Made by a program: the position numbers and the translations under genes. Source: Streptomyces hygroscopicus (GTDB lineage Bacteria > Actinomycetota > Actinomycetes > Streptomycetales > Streptomycetaceae). Taken from it: 64,000 bases of DNA. Positions 24,843 through 33,797 of this stretch are shown here, piece after piece. The notes below the pieces were generated by a model that saw only the letters and a program-made list of their open reading frames with translations, was not told the DNA's origin and ran no database searches. Each line of letters starts with the position of its first letter. Within the stretch, counting starts at the first letter, position 1. The stretch lies in assembly GCF_026168105.1 (NCBI RefSeq), contig NZ_LBMW01000002.1, forward strand, positions 278,721-342,720, given 5' to 3'.

Positions 24843-25693
24843 GACCGCTGCGGTTCGTCGCGCTCGGTGACTCGTTGACGCAAGGCGTGGGCGACCCCGT
24901 CGGGGACGCCTGGCGGGGGTGGGCGGCGCTCCTCGCCGAAGGAATCGGTCCGGCCCACGCCCCCGCGGAGTTCACCAACCTCGCCGTCAGCGGCGCCCAG
25001 ACCCGGGACGTGCTGGAACGGCAGACCCCGGCGGCGCTCGCCCTGCGTCCGGACATCGTCTCCGTCGTCATCGGCGTCAACGACACGCTGCGATGCACCT
25101 TCGACATCCATGCCGTGGCGGCCCGGCTCGACAAGGTGTACGCCGCCTTCCGGGAGCAGGGCGCGGTCCTGCTCACGGCTTGCCTGCCCGACCCCGGGAC
25201 GATGCTCCGGCTGCCCGGGGCGCTGGCGCGTCCGCTGGCCCGCCGGCAGCGGGCCGTGAACACGGTCGTGCACGCGCTGTCCGAACGGTACGAGGCGGTG
25301 CACCTGCATGCCGCGGAAGGGGGCTGGGTCACCGACCGTTCGATGTGGAGCTCGGACCGGCTGCACCCGGGCGAGCGCGGGCACCGGCAGCTCGCTCTGC
25401 GATTCCACGCGGTGCTCGCCGAGGCGGGTCTCGCCACGGGCACCGCTCCCGCGGCCGAGCCCGAGTTCCCCGCGCCCACGCGATCGGCCAGCCTTTGGTG
25501 GCTGGCCACCGCCGGAACGGGCTGGGTGGCGCGGCGGTGCACCGACCTGTTGCCGCAGCTGCTCACCCTGGCCGCCGCCGAGGTGCGCCACAAGGCCTGG
25601 GGGACCAGCTCCCGGCTGGATCTGAGCGCCTCGCACGCGGTGGCATCGGCGCTGGCCGCGCTGTCCGTGACCGAGCAGCCGGACGCGGCTTGA
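24839..25693 (+). CDS. SGNH/GDSL-family hydrolase
   Basis: A 284-residue cytoplasmic SGNH-fold esterase or lipase. Block I is FVALGDSLTQG (Ser12), block II has NLAVSGAQT, block III is VIGVNDTLR and block V is SSDRLHPGERGHRQL, giving an intact Ser-Gly-Asn-His set. There is no signal peptide. It is coupled by an ATGA overlap to the second glycosyltransferase. Together they suggest a glycolipid or glycoside whose acyl group is added or removed, an inference from context. Confidence 0.92.
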   Translation: MRPLRFVALGDSLTQGVGDPVGDAWRGWAALLAEGIGPAHAPAEFTNLAVSGAQTRDVLERQTPAALALRPDIVSVVIGVNDTLRCTFDIHAVAARLDKVYAAFREQGAVLLTACLPDPGTMLRLPGALARPLARRQRAVNTVVHALSERYEAVHLHAAEGGWVTDRSMWSSDRLHPGERGHRQLALRFHAVLAEAGLATGTAPAAEPEFPAPTRSASLWWLATAGTGWVARRCTDLLPQLLTLAAAEVRHKAWGTSSRLDLSASHAVASALAALSVTEQPDAA

Positions 25694-25881
25694 GCGGACC
25701 GTTCGACCGTATGAGGATCGTTCTACCGTATGAGGGCCGTTCGTCTGTGCGGGCGGTTCGTCTGTGCGGGCGGTTTGCCTGTGGGCGGGCGGTCCGACTG
25801 TGACCGGGCTGTTCGATCGTGTTCGGGCGGTTCGTCTGCGCGGGCGGTCCGACTGTGACCGGGCTGTCCGACCGTGTGCGA
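25690..25881. repeat. Degenerate 17-19 bp tandem repeat (about ten units)
   Basis: About ten imperfect head-to-tail copies of a unit resembling CGGGCGGTTCGTCTGTG fill the space between the SGNH gene and the convergent pxpC. A 27-base block is repeated exactly at 25786-25812 and 25841-25867. Two further related units (around GCACTCCGCC) follow to about 25920. Nothing resembling CRISPR spacing is present, since units abut and the whole tract is similar. Confidence 0.7.
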
Positions 25882-25923
25882 GCACTCCGCCCCCGAGTGG
25901 GCACTCCGCCCTTGAGTGGACGT

Positions 25924-26793
25924 TCAACGCCGGCCCACGGCCGTGAAGCGCACGGGGGTTCCCGGAGTCGCCTGGGCGGCGGCCGCGAGGTCGGCGGCCC
26001 GCACGACCGCGACCACCGGGTAGCCCCCGGTGGTCGGATGGTCGGCCAGGAAGACGACCGGTCCGCTTTCCGGCGGCACCTGGACGGCCCCCAGCACCAC
26101 TCCCTCACTGGGCAGTTCGCCCGGCACAGCACGTGCAAGGGCGGGCCCCTCCGTGCGCAGGCCGATACGGTTGCTCGCGGGGGACACGCGGTACGCGCGC
26201 GTGAGCAGGGTGCGCACCGCGTCCGCCGTGAACCAGTCGTCGCGTGGTCCCGGCGTCACCCGCAGCACCAGCTCGGCCGGCGGGCCCGGCTGTGGAGCCG
26301 CGTCCACGTGCGCGGGCGGCCCGACCGGCCTTCCCAGCGGGAGAACGGCGCCGTCCGCCAGCGGGGGCGGCCCGAGACCGGAGAGCAGGTCCGTCGAGCG
26401 GCTGCCGAGCACCGGCTCCACGGCCACGCCGCCCGCGACACCGAGATAGCTCCGTACCCCACGCCGGGCGGGCCCGATGTCCAGCAGCGCCCCGGCCGGG
26501 ACGCGCACCGGCGCCCCCCAGGGTGCGGGGCGCCCGTCCACGGTGACCGGGCAGGGCGCGCCGCCGACCGCGACGACGACCGTCGAACGTGGACGCAGGG
26601 AACAGCCGTTGAGAGTGGTCTCCAGCACGGCCGCCTCAGGCACATTGCCGACCAGCCGGTTGACGAGCGCCGCCGCGGGCGCGTCGAGCGCCCCGGAGCG
26701 CGGCACACCGAGGTGGGCGTGGCCGGGCCGCCCCCGGTCCTGGACGGTGGTCAGCGCCCCGGCGCGTACGACGCAGAGCGCACGGTCCGTCAT
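25924..26793 (-). CDS. pxpC: 5-oxoprolinase subunit PxpC
   Basis: A 289-residue protein of the KipA/PxpC family (biotin-dependent carboxyltransferase-like fold). Recognisable segments are TTVQDRGRPGHAHLGVPRSGALD at the N-terminus, RSYLGVAGGVAV and PSEGVVLGAVQVPPESGPVVFLADHPTTGGYPV. With PxpA and PxpB it makes the prokaryotic ATP-dependent 5-oxoprolinase that opens 5-oxoproline to glutamate. The ATG shares one base with the pxpB stop (TGATG). It is the last gene of the operon and its 3-prime end meets the tandem repeat tract. Confidence 0.93.
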   Translation of the reverse strand: MTDRALCVVRAGALTTVQDRGRPGHAHLGVPRSGALDAPAAALVNRLVGNVPEAAVLETTLNGCSLRPRSTVVVAVGGAPCPVTVDGRPAPWGAPVRVPAGALLDIGPARRGVRSYLGVAGGVAVEPVLGSRSTDLLSGLGPPPLADGAVLPLGRPVGPPAHVDAAPQPGPPAELVLRVTPGPRDDWFTADAVRTLLTRAYRVSPASNRIGLRTEGPALARAVPGELPSEGVVLGAVQVPPESGPVVFLADHPTTGGYPVVAVVRAADLAAAAQATPGTPVRFTAVGRR

Positions 26794-27407
26794 CAGGAAC
26801 CCACCGGGAGGAAGCGGACCCGGGCGCCCGGAGCGAGCAGTGCGGCCCGCACGCGCGCGTGGTCCCACAGGACCGCGTCGGTCGTGCCGATGAGCTGCCA
26901 GCCGCCCGGCGACGAGCGCGGGTACACGCCGGTGTACGGGCCCGCGAGCGCCACCGAGCCTGCGGGGACGGCCGTGCGCGGGGTGGCGCGGCGCGGCACG
27001 TCGTAGCGATCCGGCAGACCGGTCAGATAGCCGAAGCCGGGCGCGAACCCACAGAAGGCGACCCGGAATTCGGCGGCCGCGTGGATCCGCGCCACCTCGT
27101 GCCGCGGTACGCCCCACAGAGCGGCCACGTCCGCCAGATCGGGACCGTCGTACCGTACGGGGATCTCGATCGCCTCCTCCGCGCGCGGGGGGACATGCGG
27201 GATGTTCCATCCGGCGAGCCGGGCCGCGAGCCTGGAGGGCTCGGACAGACCGTCGAGGAGGACCGTACGGGCAGCGGGGACGATCTCGCCCACGGTCAGC
27301 TCTCCCGCCGCCCTGCGGCGCAGCAGCTCGGCGTGCAGGGCCTGGGCCTCGTCGCCGGAGGAGAGCTCCACCAGCAGGGCGTCGTCACCGACGGGCAGTG
27401 TCCTCAT
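26793..27407 (-). CDS. pxpB: 5-oxoprolinase subunit PxpB
   Basis: A 204-residue KipI/PxpB-family subunit. The N-terminal VGDDALLVEL and the C-terminal block (FAPGFGYLTGLP, ATPRTAVPAGSVALAG, YPRSSPGGWQLIG) are family hallmarks. It is start-coupled to pxpA (ATGA) and stop-coupled to pxpC, so a stoichiometric complex is expected. Confidence 0.94.
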   Translation of the reverse strand: MRTLPVGDDALLVELSSGDEAQALHAELLRRRAAGELTVGEIVPAARTVLLDGLSEPSRLAARLAGWNIPHVPPRAEEAIEIPVRYDGPDLADVAALWGVPRHEVARIHAAAEFRVAFCGFAPGFGYLTGLPDRYDVPRRATPRTAVPAGSVALAGPYTGVYPRSSPGGWQLIGTTDAVLWDHARVRAALLAPGARVRFLPVGS

Positions 27408-28156
27408 GCGAAGGCCTCCACCGGGACGCCCGAGGCATCCAGCGCGGCGCGCACCCGGCGGGCCAGGTCGACCGCGCCGGGCGTGTCGCCGTGCAGACAC
27501 AAGGAGCGCGCCCGGACGGGAATCTCCCGCCCGGAGCGCGCGGCGACCACCCCGAGGCGGGCCAGGCTCACCGAGCGCTCCACGACCGTGTCGGGGTCGG
27601 TGACCACCGCGTCCTCCTCGCCGCGCGGTACGAGGGTGCCCTCCTCGGTGTACGCGCGGTCCGCGAACGCCTCGGCGACGACCGGGAGTCCGGCCTTCCC
27701 GGCCACCTCCAGGAAGCGTGATCCGGGCAGCCCGAGCACGGGCAGGGTGGCGTCGGCGAGCAGCACGCCGTCGACGACGGCCCCGGCCTGCCGCTCGTCG
27801 TGGACCACCCGGTTGTAGAGCGCGCCATGCGGCTTCACGTAGGACACCCGGGAGCCCGCCGCGCGTGCGAACACCTCCAACGCGCCGATCTGATACGCCA
27901 CTTCGGCCGCCAGCTCGGCGGGCGGCACGTCCATCGCGCGCCGCCCGAAGCCGGCCAGGTCGCGGTAGGAGACCTGGGCGCCGATCCGTACGCCGCGTTC
28001 GGCCGCCAGCTCGCACACCCGGCGCATGGTGGCCGCGTCCCCGGCGTGGAAGCCGCAGGCCACGTTGGCGCTCGTGACGACCGAAAGCAGCCGCTCGTCG
28101 TCGGTGAGCCGCCAGCGGCCGAAACCCTCGCCGAGGTCGGCGTTCAGATCGATCAT
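27404..28156 (-). CDS. pxpA: 5-oxoprolinase subunit PxpA (LamB/YcsF family)
   Basis: A 250-residue LamB/YcsF-family protein. Signature segments are MIDLNADLGEGFG at the start, SANVACGFHAGDAATM, YVKPHGALYN and the C-terminal LCLHGDTPGAV. In the PxpABC complex it acts with the other subunits to phosphorylate and hydrolyse 5-oxoproline. It begins 22 bases downstream of a DUF1445 protein gene, within one operon. Confidence 0.95.
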   Translation of the reverse strand: MIDLNADLGEGFGRWRLTDDERLLSVVTSANVACGFHAGDAATMRRVCELAAERGVRIGAQVSYRDLAGFGRRAMDVPPAELAAEVAYQIGALEVFARAAGSRVSYVKPHGALYNRVVHDERQAGAVVDGVLLADATLPVLGLPGSRFLEVAGKAGLPVVAEAFADRAYTEEGTLVPRGEEDAVVTDPDTVVERSVSLARLGVVAARSGREIPVRARSLCLHGDTPGAVDLARRVRAALDASGVPVEAFA

Positions 28157-28178
28157 GGTCCCTCCCCGTCGTTCGACG

Positions 28179-29000
28179 TCAGACGACGCGGTACTGGTCG
28201 TCGCGGGCGTCGGTGATGAACATCTGCCCCGGTGCGTGGGTGATGGCGAACGGGGGGCGCGAGGCCGTCACCGCCGCCTGCGGGGTCACACCACAGGCCC
28301 AGAACACCGGGATGTCGTCCGGTTCGGCGTCCACGGGGTCGCCGAAGTCGGGGCGCCCGAGGTCCTCGATGCCCAGGCCCGCCGGATCGCCGCAGTGTAC
28401 GGGGCTGCCGTGCACCGCGGGCAGCAGACTGCTCTCCCGGATCGCGGCGGCCAGGTGCTGCGGCGGAACCGGGCGCATGGACACCACCATGGGGCCGTGC
28501 AGCCGCCCCGCCGGACGGCACTGGCGGCCGGTCACGTACATCGGGACGTTGCGGCCCTGCTCGATGTGGCGGAGGGGGACTCCCGCCTCGGTGAGTGCCC
28601 ACTCGAAGGTGAAGCTGCACCCGATGAGGAAGGAGACGAGGTCGTCGCGCCAGTGCTCCCGGACGTTCGTCGGCTCGTCCACCAGCTCACCGTCCCGCCA
28701 CACCCGATAGCGCGGCAGATCGGTGCGCAGGTCGGCACCCTCGGCGAGGACCGTCGTGACGGAGCCCGCGTCGGTGACGTCCAGAACCGGGCAGGGCTTC
28801 GGGTTGCGCTGGCAGAACAGCAGCGTCTCATAGGCCCAGTCGGCGGGGACCGAGACGAGATTGACCTGGGTGTGGCCCGCGGCGGCCCCGGCCGTCGGAC
28901 CGGTCAGCCCTTCCCGGAAGCGGGCCCGGGCGTCCTTCGCGCTCCACGCGTGCGCGTGCTCGTCGACGAGGGTCAGGGGGCGGTCTTCCGTACGGTTCAC
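28179..29000 (-). CDS. DUF1445 protein (putative hydro-lyase / D-glutamate cyclase-like)
   Basis: A 273-residue protein of the DUF1445/UPF0317 family. Recognisable are [46 protein letters not shown] and the C-terminal [11 protein letters not shown]. The family is annotated as putative hydro-lyase, and its eukaryotic relative is the N-terminal part of mitochondrial D-glutamate cyclase, which makes 5-oxo-D-proline. Sitting directly upstream of pxpABC, it may feed or process oxoproline; that is inference. The GTG start at 29000 has AAGGAG six bases upstream and overlaps the MFS stop codon (GTGA). Confidence 0.92.
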   Translation of the reverse strand: MNRTEDRPLTLVDEHAHAWSAKDARARFREGLTGPTAGAAAGHTQVNLVSVPADWAYETLLFCQRNPKPCPVLDVTDAGSVTTVLAEGADLRTDLPRYRVWRDGELVDEPTNVREHWRDDLVSFLIGCSFTFEWALTEAGVPLRHIEQGRNVPMYVTGRQCRPAGRLHGPMVVSMRPVPPQHLAAAIRESSLLPAVHGSPVHCGDPAGLGIEDLGRPDFGDPVDAEPDDIPVFWACGVTPQAAVTASRPPFAITHAPGQMFITDARDDQYRVV

Positions 29001-30316
29001 TGCAACTCCTTCCCGCGCGTTTCGGGCAGTCCCAGCAGCGCCAGTGCCGCGAGGCCGTATCCGATCGCGCCGAAGACCAGCGCACCGCCCACGCCCCAGC
29101 CGTCGGCGAGGAAGCCCACGAGGGTCGGGAAGACGGCGCCCACGGCGCGGCCGGTGTTGTAGGTGAAGCCCTGTCCCGTGCCCCGCACCGGCGTCGGGTA
29201 CAGCTCGCTCAAGTACGACCCGAAGCCGCTGAAGATCGCCGACATGCAGAACCCGAGCGGGAAGCCGAGCACCAGGAGCAGGGTGTTGGCGCCGCCGAGG
29301 ATGTTCGCGTACGCCAGGACGCAGACCGCCGAGAGCAGCGCGAAGAGCCAGATGTTGCGCCTGCGGCCCAGCCGGTCGGTGAGATGTCCGCCGGTCAGAT
29401 AGCCGATGAAGGCTCCCGAGATCAGGAACGTGAGGTAGGAGCCGGTGCCGACGACGGACAGGCCGCGTTCCGTCTTCAGGTACGTCGGCACCCAGGTCGC
29501 CAGGGTGTAGTACCCGCCCTGGACACCGGTGGAGAGCAGGCAGGCGAAGACCGTCGTGCGCAGCAGCCCCGGTGCCTCGGCCGTCCCCGGCTTGAAGATC
29601 GCCGCGAAGGATCCCTTCTGGTCGCTCCGCTCGCGCTCGGCCTGCGCCTGTGGGGCGTCGTGCACCCGGCGGCGCACCCAGATCACCAGCAGCGCCGGCA
29701 GCGCGCCGGTCCAGAACATCACGCGCCAGGCGAGGTCGTTGCCCACGAAGGTGAACACCAGGGTGTAGACGATCGCGGCCAGCGCCCAGCCCACGGCCCA
29801 GGAGCTCTGGATGGCGCCGAGCGTACGGCCCCGGTGCCGTGCGCTCGCGTACTCGGCCACCAGGATCGCGCCGACCGCCCATTCGCCGCCGAAGCCGAGG
29901 CCCTGGAGGGCACGGAAGACCAGCAGCGTCTCGTAGGTGGGCGCGAAGCCGCAGGCGACCGTGAAGACGGCGTACGTGACCACGGTGATCATCAGGGCCT
30001 TGACCCGTCCGATGCGGTCGGCGACCACGCCGGCGACGGCGCCCCCGACCGCCGAGACGACGAGGGTGACCGTGGTGAACAGGCCGGTCCGGCCACTGTT
30101 CAGACCGAAGTGGGCCGCGAGCGCGACCATGCTCAGCGGCAGCGTGAAGTAGTCGTAGGCGTCCAGGGCATAGCCGCCGAAGGCGCCGGCGAAGGCGCGC
30201 CGGCCGCGCGGCCCCAGGGCGCGGAGCCAGCCCAACGGGCCGTCGTCGGCGCCGCGTTCGCCCGCGCCGGAGCGGGTGTCGGTGGTCAGGGACCGGGATG
30301 GAGGGGTCGTGCTCAT
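28997..30316 (-). CDS. MFS transporter of the oxoproline operon
   Basis: A 439-residue major-facilitator transporter with about twelve helices and the family motif [11 protein letters not shown] in the first loop, repeated in the second half as [11 protein letters not shown]. The [23 protein letters not shown] segment is typical of the sialate/aromatic-acid:proton symporter branch. As the first gene of the operon it probably imports the substrate, perhaps 5-oxoproline, which is inference from context. The ATG at 30316 follows GAGGTG. Expression is likely repressed by the divergent GntR regulator through the palindrome at 30387-30405. Confidence 0.9.
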   Translation of the reverse strand: MSTTPPSRSLTTDTRSGAGERGADDGPLGWLRALGPRGRRAFAGAFGGYALDAYDYFTLPLSMVALAAHFGLNSGRTGLFTTVTLVVSAVGGAVAGVVADRIGRVKALMITVVTYAVFTVACGFAPTYETLLVFRALQGLGFGGEWAVGAILVAEYASARHRGRTLGAIQSSWAVGWALAAIVYTLVFTFVGNDLAWRVMFWTGALPALLVIWVRRRVHDAPQAQAERERSDQKGSFAAIFKPGTAEAPGLLRTTVFACLLSTGVQGGYYTLATWVPTYLKTERGLSVVGTGSYLTFLISGAFIGYLTGGHLTDRLGRRRNIWLFALLSAVCVLAYANILGGANTLLLVLGFPLGFCMSAIFSGFGSYLSELYPTPVRGTGQGFTYNTGRAVGAVFPTLVGFLADGWGVGGALVFGAIGYGLAALALLGLPETRGKELQ

Positions 30317-30386
30317 GGGCACCTCGCAATGAGGGACGAAGGGTGCGTGCGGAACGAGCCGTGCGATGAGCCGTGCAGCACGGTAG

Positions 30387-30405
30387 AGGATCGTTGAACG
30401 ATCCT
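30387..30405. promoter_or_regulatory. 19-bp palindromic operator between the pxp operon and gntR
   Basis: AGGATCGTTGAACGATCCT is a perfect palindrome around a central G, 71 bases upstream of the MFS start and 49 bases upstream of the regulator start. It fits an FCD-type GntR operator acting on both genes. Confidence 0.72.
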
Positions 30406-30453
30406 TCAATACCCCTGTTGTTTCGTTCTGGTGTCTGCGGTTGAATTCCGGGC

Positions 30454-31149
30454 ATGGCAGAGCAGCTGACGGGCCTGGCCGACGACCGTGCCCTGCTGGG
30501 GCGCACCAGCACCGCCGAGCGGGTCTCGGACATCCTCAGAAGCCGGATCGCCGAGGGCTACTTCCCGCCCGGCACCCGGCTGTCGGAGGAGAGCATCGGC
30601 GGCGCGCTCGGTGTCTCCCGCAACACCCTGAGAGAGGCGTTCCGGCTGCTCACACACGAGAGGCTGCTCGTCCACGAGTTGAACCGCGGGGTCTTCGTGC
30701 GGGTGCTGACCGTCGAGGACGTCGAGGACATCTACCGCACCCGGGGACTCGTCGAGTGCGCCGTCGTGCGGGGGCTCGGGGAGCCTCCGTACCCGCTCGA
30801 CGGGCTCGCCGAGGCCGTGGCGGAGGGGCAGCGGGCCGCGCGCGAAGGTGACTGGAAAGGGCTGGGCACGGCCAACATCCACTTCCACCGCGAACTCGTG
30901 GCGCTCGCGGCCAGCGAACGCACGGACGAGCTGATGCGCAGCGTCTTCGCCGAACTGCGGCTCGCCTTCCACGTCGTGGACGACCCGCGCCGACTGCACG
31001 AGCCGTATCTCGTGCGCAACCAGCAGATCCTCCAGGCCCTGCAGGAGGGTGAGCGGACCGAGGCCGAGAATCTGCTCGCGGTCTATCTCGACGACTCGCT
31101 GGCACGGGTCGTGGAGGTGTACCGGCGGCGGGTCGGCGAGGACGAGTAG
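30454..31149 (+). CDS. GntR-family regulator, FCD subfamily
   Basis: A 231-residue regulator. Residues about 17-80 form a GntR winged helix ([34 protein letters not shown]). Residues about 90-225 form an all-helical FCD domain ([28 protein letters not shown], with metal-ligand-like Asp/His positions). FCD regulators usually respond to organic or amino acids. It is divergent from the MFS-DUF1445-pxpABC operon and shares a perfect palindrome with it, so it is its probable regulator, with 5-oxoproline or glutamate as guessable effectors. Confidence 0.92.
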   Translation: MAEQLTGLADDRALLGRTSTAERVSDILRSRIAEGYFPPGTRLSEESIGGALGVSRNTLREAFRLLTHERLLVHELNRGVFVRVLTVEDVEDIYRTRGLVECAVVRGLGEPPYPLDGLAEAVAEGQRAAREGDWKGLGTANIHFHRELVALAASERTDELMRSVFAELRLAFHVVDDPRRLHEPYLVRNQQILQALQEGERTEAENLLAVYLDDSLARVVEVYRRRVGEDE

Positions 31150-31240
31150 CGGGCCGGTCGCAGCGGTGGGACAGCCCGGACGCCAGGGCGCATCTGCGTC
31201 GTTTGGGTCGTTGTCGGACCGAGGACCTAGTCTGTGCACC

Positions 31241-32767
31241 GTGACTTCGCCTGCATCGACGGACAGGGTTCCGCCCCAGCTCAGCGCGGGGCCGCGCCCC
31301 GCTTCGGGCCCGGCTGCCGACGAGGGGCTGGCGCGGCGGCTGCGCGCGCTCGCCTGCACCGCGCCGCTGCACGACCTGGACGCGCGCAAGGCGAACCTCG
31401 CGGGTGAGTACTCGGTGTACGGGATGGCGGAGGTCGCCCTCGCCGCCATCGACCTGGTCACGCTGAACATGGACTTCGACACGGGCGCGGACCACGACCA
31501 GATAGTCGCCCGCCTCATCCCGCGCATCGCCGCCCAGGCTCCGCGGCGACCGGTCGTCGAGCACGAACGCGTCGCCCGGTGGGTCCTGGAGAACCTGATC
31601 AACGTCGGCAGCGTCGACCGCGGTTTCCGCGCTGTCTACGGCACGTTCGCGCCGGACGGAACCTATGTCCGCAGGGACTACGACTTCAAACTGATCGAAG
31701 AGGTGCCGGGATACGGCGGGAGCGTCTACCTGCGAACGACGGACGAGGCGGTCAACGTCCTCGTCGGCGCCCTGGACACGGACGTCACCAGCGCCCAGAT
31801 CGCCGCCGAGGTCAAGCTGGAGGTGCTGATCAGCCGTGGGCGCCTCGCCGACGCCCAGCTCGCCGCCGAGCAGGCGCGCTACCGCACCGTGCAGTACTCG
31901 GAGACCCTGCGCAAGGCCCTGGACGCGACCCGGCGCAATGTGCGGGCGGTGGACTGGCTGAACGCGGTGCCGGACATGATCGCCGAAGCCCTCGACCACG
32001 TCGCCGACCGCTACCGACACGAGAACGCGATCCTCACCAACATCCGCAAGGCCCGTGACGAGTCCGAGGACCCCGAGCAGAAGCGACGGGCCGCCGAGCT
32101 CGTCGACATCGTCAAGGACTGCATCCGCCGGCATACGCAGCTGCAGTCGCGGCTCCTCGAAGCGGGCCCGCTGTTCCGTGCCGAGCAGGACCGGCAGGCG
32201 TTCGCCACGCCGATGACGACTTCGGGGACAGATCTGTACGGCCATCTCGTCGCACCGGTGCTGCCGCTTCCGCTGGAGCAGGCGATCCGTGTCACGGACG
32301 CCTTCTTCGCACACGGGACGGGGCTGCGCACACCCGGGGCCGTGCGGGTCGGGGACCTTGTCGACCTGCTGCTGACGCCCCCGGTGGAGCGCGAGCACCT
32401 CGGGGCCGAGATGCCCGAGCCGGATCTGATCGCCACGCCGGACGACAGCCGGTTCAGCGAGGAGCAACTGGCCGCGGCCATGGAGTTGCTCGACCTGCCG
32501 GCGGACGCGCCGCGCCGGCTGTCCGGGCTGCTGGCTCAGGCGCGCCGCCAGGATCCCGACCTGCCCTACCTCGTCGCCCTGCTGGCCGTGCACGCGGCCA
32601 GTCCGCCGGTCGGCACCGCGTATCGGCAGGGCGAGGAGAAGCTGTTGTTCGCCGTGGACGACGGTACGGAGCTGGACGACCCGGAGTTCGGCGGTGCCGA
32701 CCTCATTGTCGGGACCGCCCTGCTGGACGCGGTGGGCATGGCGGCGGACCGGTCGGAAGCGGCATGA
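31241..32767 (+). CDS. JetA/MksF-like kleisin subunit of an SMC-like complex
   Basis: A 508-residue protein, the first of three consecutive genes. It has an N-terminal helical/winged-helix region, then a block (DYDFKLIEEVPGYGGSVYLR, AQIAAEVKLEVLISRGRLAD, LAAEQARYRTVQYSETLRKA) of the type found in the JetA/MksF kleisin family, with a long helical middle (about residues 200-310) and a second folded region at the C-terminus. In such complexes the kleisin bridges the SMC heads and carries the KITE subunit. The GTG at 31241 sits eight bases after a TAGTCT -10-like element, so the transcript may be leaderless. Family assignment is from motif feel and gene order, not a search. Confidence 0.75.
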   Translation: MTSPASTDRVPPQLSAGPRPASGPAADEGLARRLRALACTAPLHDLDARKANLAGEYSVYGMAEVALAAIDLVTLNMDFDTGADHDQIVARLIPRIAAQAPRRPVVEHERVARWVLENLINVGSVDRGFRAVYGTFAPDGTYVRRDYDFKLIEEVPGYGGSVYLRTTDEAVNVLVGALDTDVTSAQIAAEVKLEVLISRGRLADAQLAAEQARYRTVQYSETLRKALDATRRNVRAVDWLNAVPDMIAEALDHVADRYRHENAILTNIRKARDESEDPEQKRRAAELVDIVKDCIRRHTQLQSRLLEAGPLFRAEQDRQAFATPMTTSGTDLYGHLVAPVLPLPLEQAIRVTDAFFAHGTGLRTPGAVRVGDLVDLLLTPPVEREHLGAEMPEPDLIATPDDSRFSEEQLAAAMELLDLPADAPRRLSGLLAQARRQDPDLPYLVALLAVHAASPPVGTAYRQGEEKLLFAVDDGTELDDPEFGGADLIVGTALLDAVGMAADRSEAA

Positions 32768-32804
32768 GCACGTACGAGTACCAGCGCGACAAGGAGTCCC
32801 AACC

Positions 32805-33689
32805 GTGACCGAGCACGTCGAGTGGAGTGAGCCGGAGGCCGCCGCGTCGGTGAGCAGCGCCGTCACCCCCGCCGACGCCGCCGACGCGGCGCGGCTCGTC
32901 GCCTTCGGGCTGCAGCCGAAGCTGCAGCCCGCCCGCGACCAGGAGTACGCGGAGCTGCTGCGCCGCTACCGCGAGGACCCGCCGTTCGCGCGGCTCGCGG
33001 ACGCCGTCGCCGCCGGGCTCGGTCTTGTCGTCCTCGAGGTGTCCCCGCGCGCGGGCATGGCCGTGACCGCAGCCGAGGACTCCGTGTTCGCCGTCCGCAT
33101 GGGTGACTACGCGCGTCGCACGTCGGCCGACTCCGGTGACCGCTTCCTGCACGGACTCGCCCATCTCGCCGTCGCCGCCCTCGCGTTCCCGCGCCCCGAG
33201 GACCTGGCCGACGACGGCTACATCGGGCGCGTCACGGTCAACGGCGTCGACGCGTTCGTGCGCCAGGCCTGCCGTCGCCTCGAGGAGCGGGCCGACGAAC
33301 AGGGTGAGAACACCGACCCGGCCACGGACGCGCCGGGCCTGGAGGCTGCCTGGCGCATCTGGGCCAGACGCAGCGCGACCGGGGCCACCAAGGACGCGCG
33401 CAGACTGGCCGGTTCGACCACCGGAATCGTCGGCAAGGCCGTCGCGTTCCTCACGGACTCCGGGTTCCTGCAGCGCACGGGCGACGAGAGCGGCGGCACC
33501 TACCGCACGACGGCCCGCTACCAGCTCCAGGTGCGGGACATGGCGGGCAGCGCCGCGATGTCCGAACTCCTCGAACTGGGCGTCGTCCCGGTGACCGACG
33601 GCACCGCCACCCTGCTGCCCGCCGAGGACACCGACGGCCTGGAGCTGGTGGCCGACGCCGGGCTGCCGTTCCACTCCGGAAGCGCCTGA
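32805..33689 (+). CDS. JetB/MksE-like KITE subunit
   Basis: A 294-residue protein with an alpha-helical N-terminal half (QEYAELLRRYREDPPFARLADAVAAG) and a predicted winged helix (STTGIVGKAVAFLTDSGFLQ, then a beta wing YRTTARYQLQVRDMAG), as expected for a KITE protein that dimerises and binds the kleisin. The GTG start follows AAGGAG at 32791-32796, 37 bases after the kleisin gene. The order kleisin-KITE-SMC is that of MksFEB and Wadjet JetABC. Confidence 0.72.
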   Translation: MTEHVEWSEPEAAASVSSAVTPADAADAARLVAFGLQPKLQPARDQEYAELLRRYREDPPFARLADAVAAGLGLVVLEVSPRAGMAVTAAEDSVFAVRMGDYARRTSADSGDRFLHGLAHLAVAALAFPRPEDLADDGYIGRVTVNGVDAFVRQACRRLEERADEQGENTDPATDAPGLEAAWRIWARRSATGATKDARRLAGSTTGIVGKAVAFLTDSGFLQRTGDESGGTYRTTARYQLQVRDMAGSAAMSELLELGVVPVTDGTATLLPAEDTDGLELVADAGLPFHSGSA

Positions 33690-33797
33690 CGCGCCCACCG
33701 CACCCACTGCACCCACCACGCCCACGAGCCCACCTCGCTCACGAACTTCCCTACGTTTCCGAAGACTTAGCAAGACCAACGACGAGAGTCCGCCGCC

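Noticed and set aside
25690..25920. CRISPR array
   Set aside because: Units abut with no unique spacers, the repeats are degenerate, and no cas gene is present.
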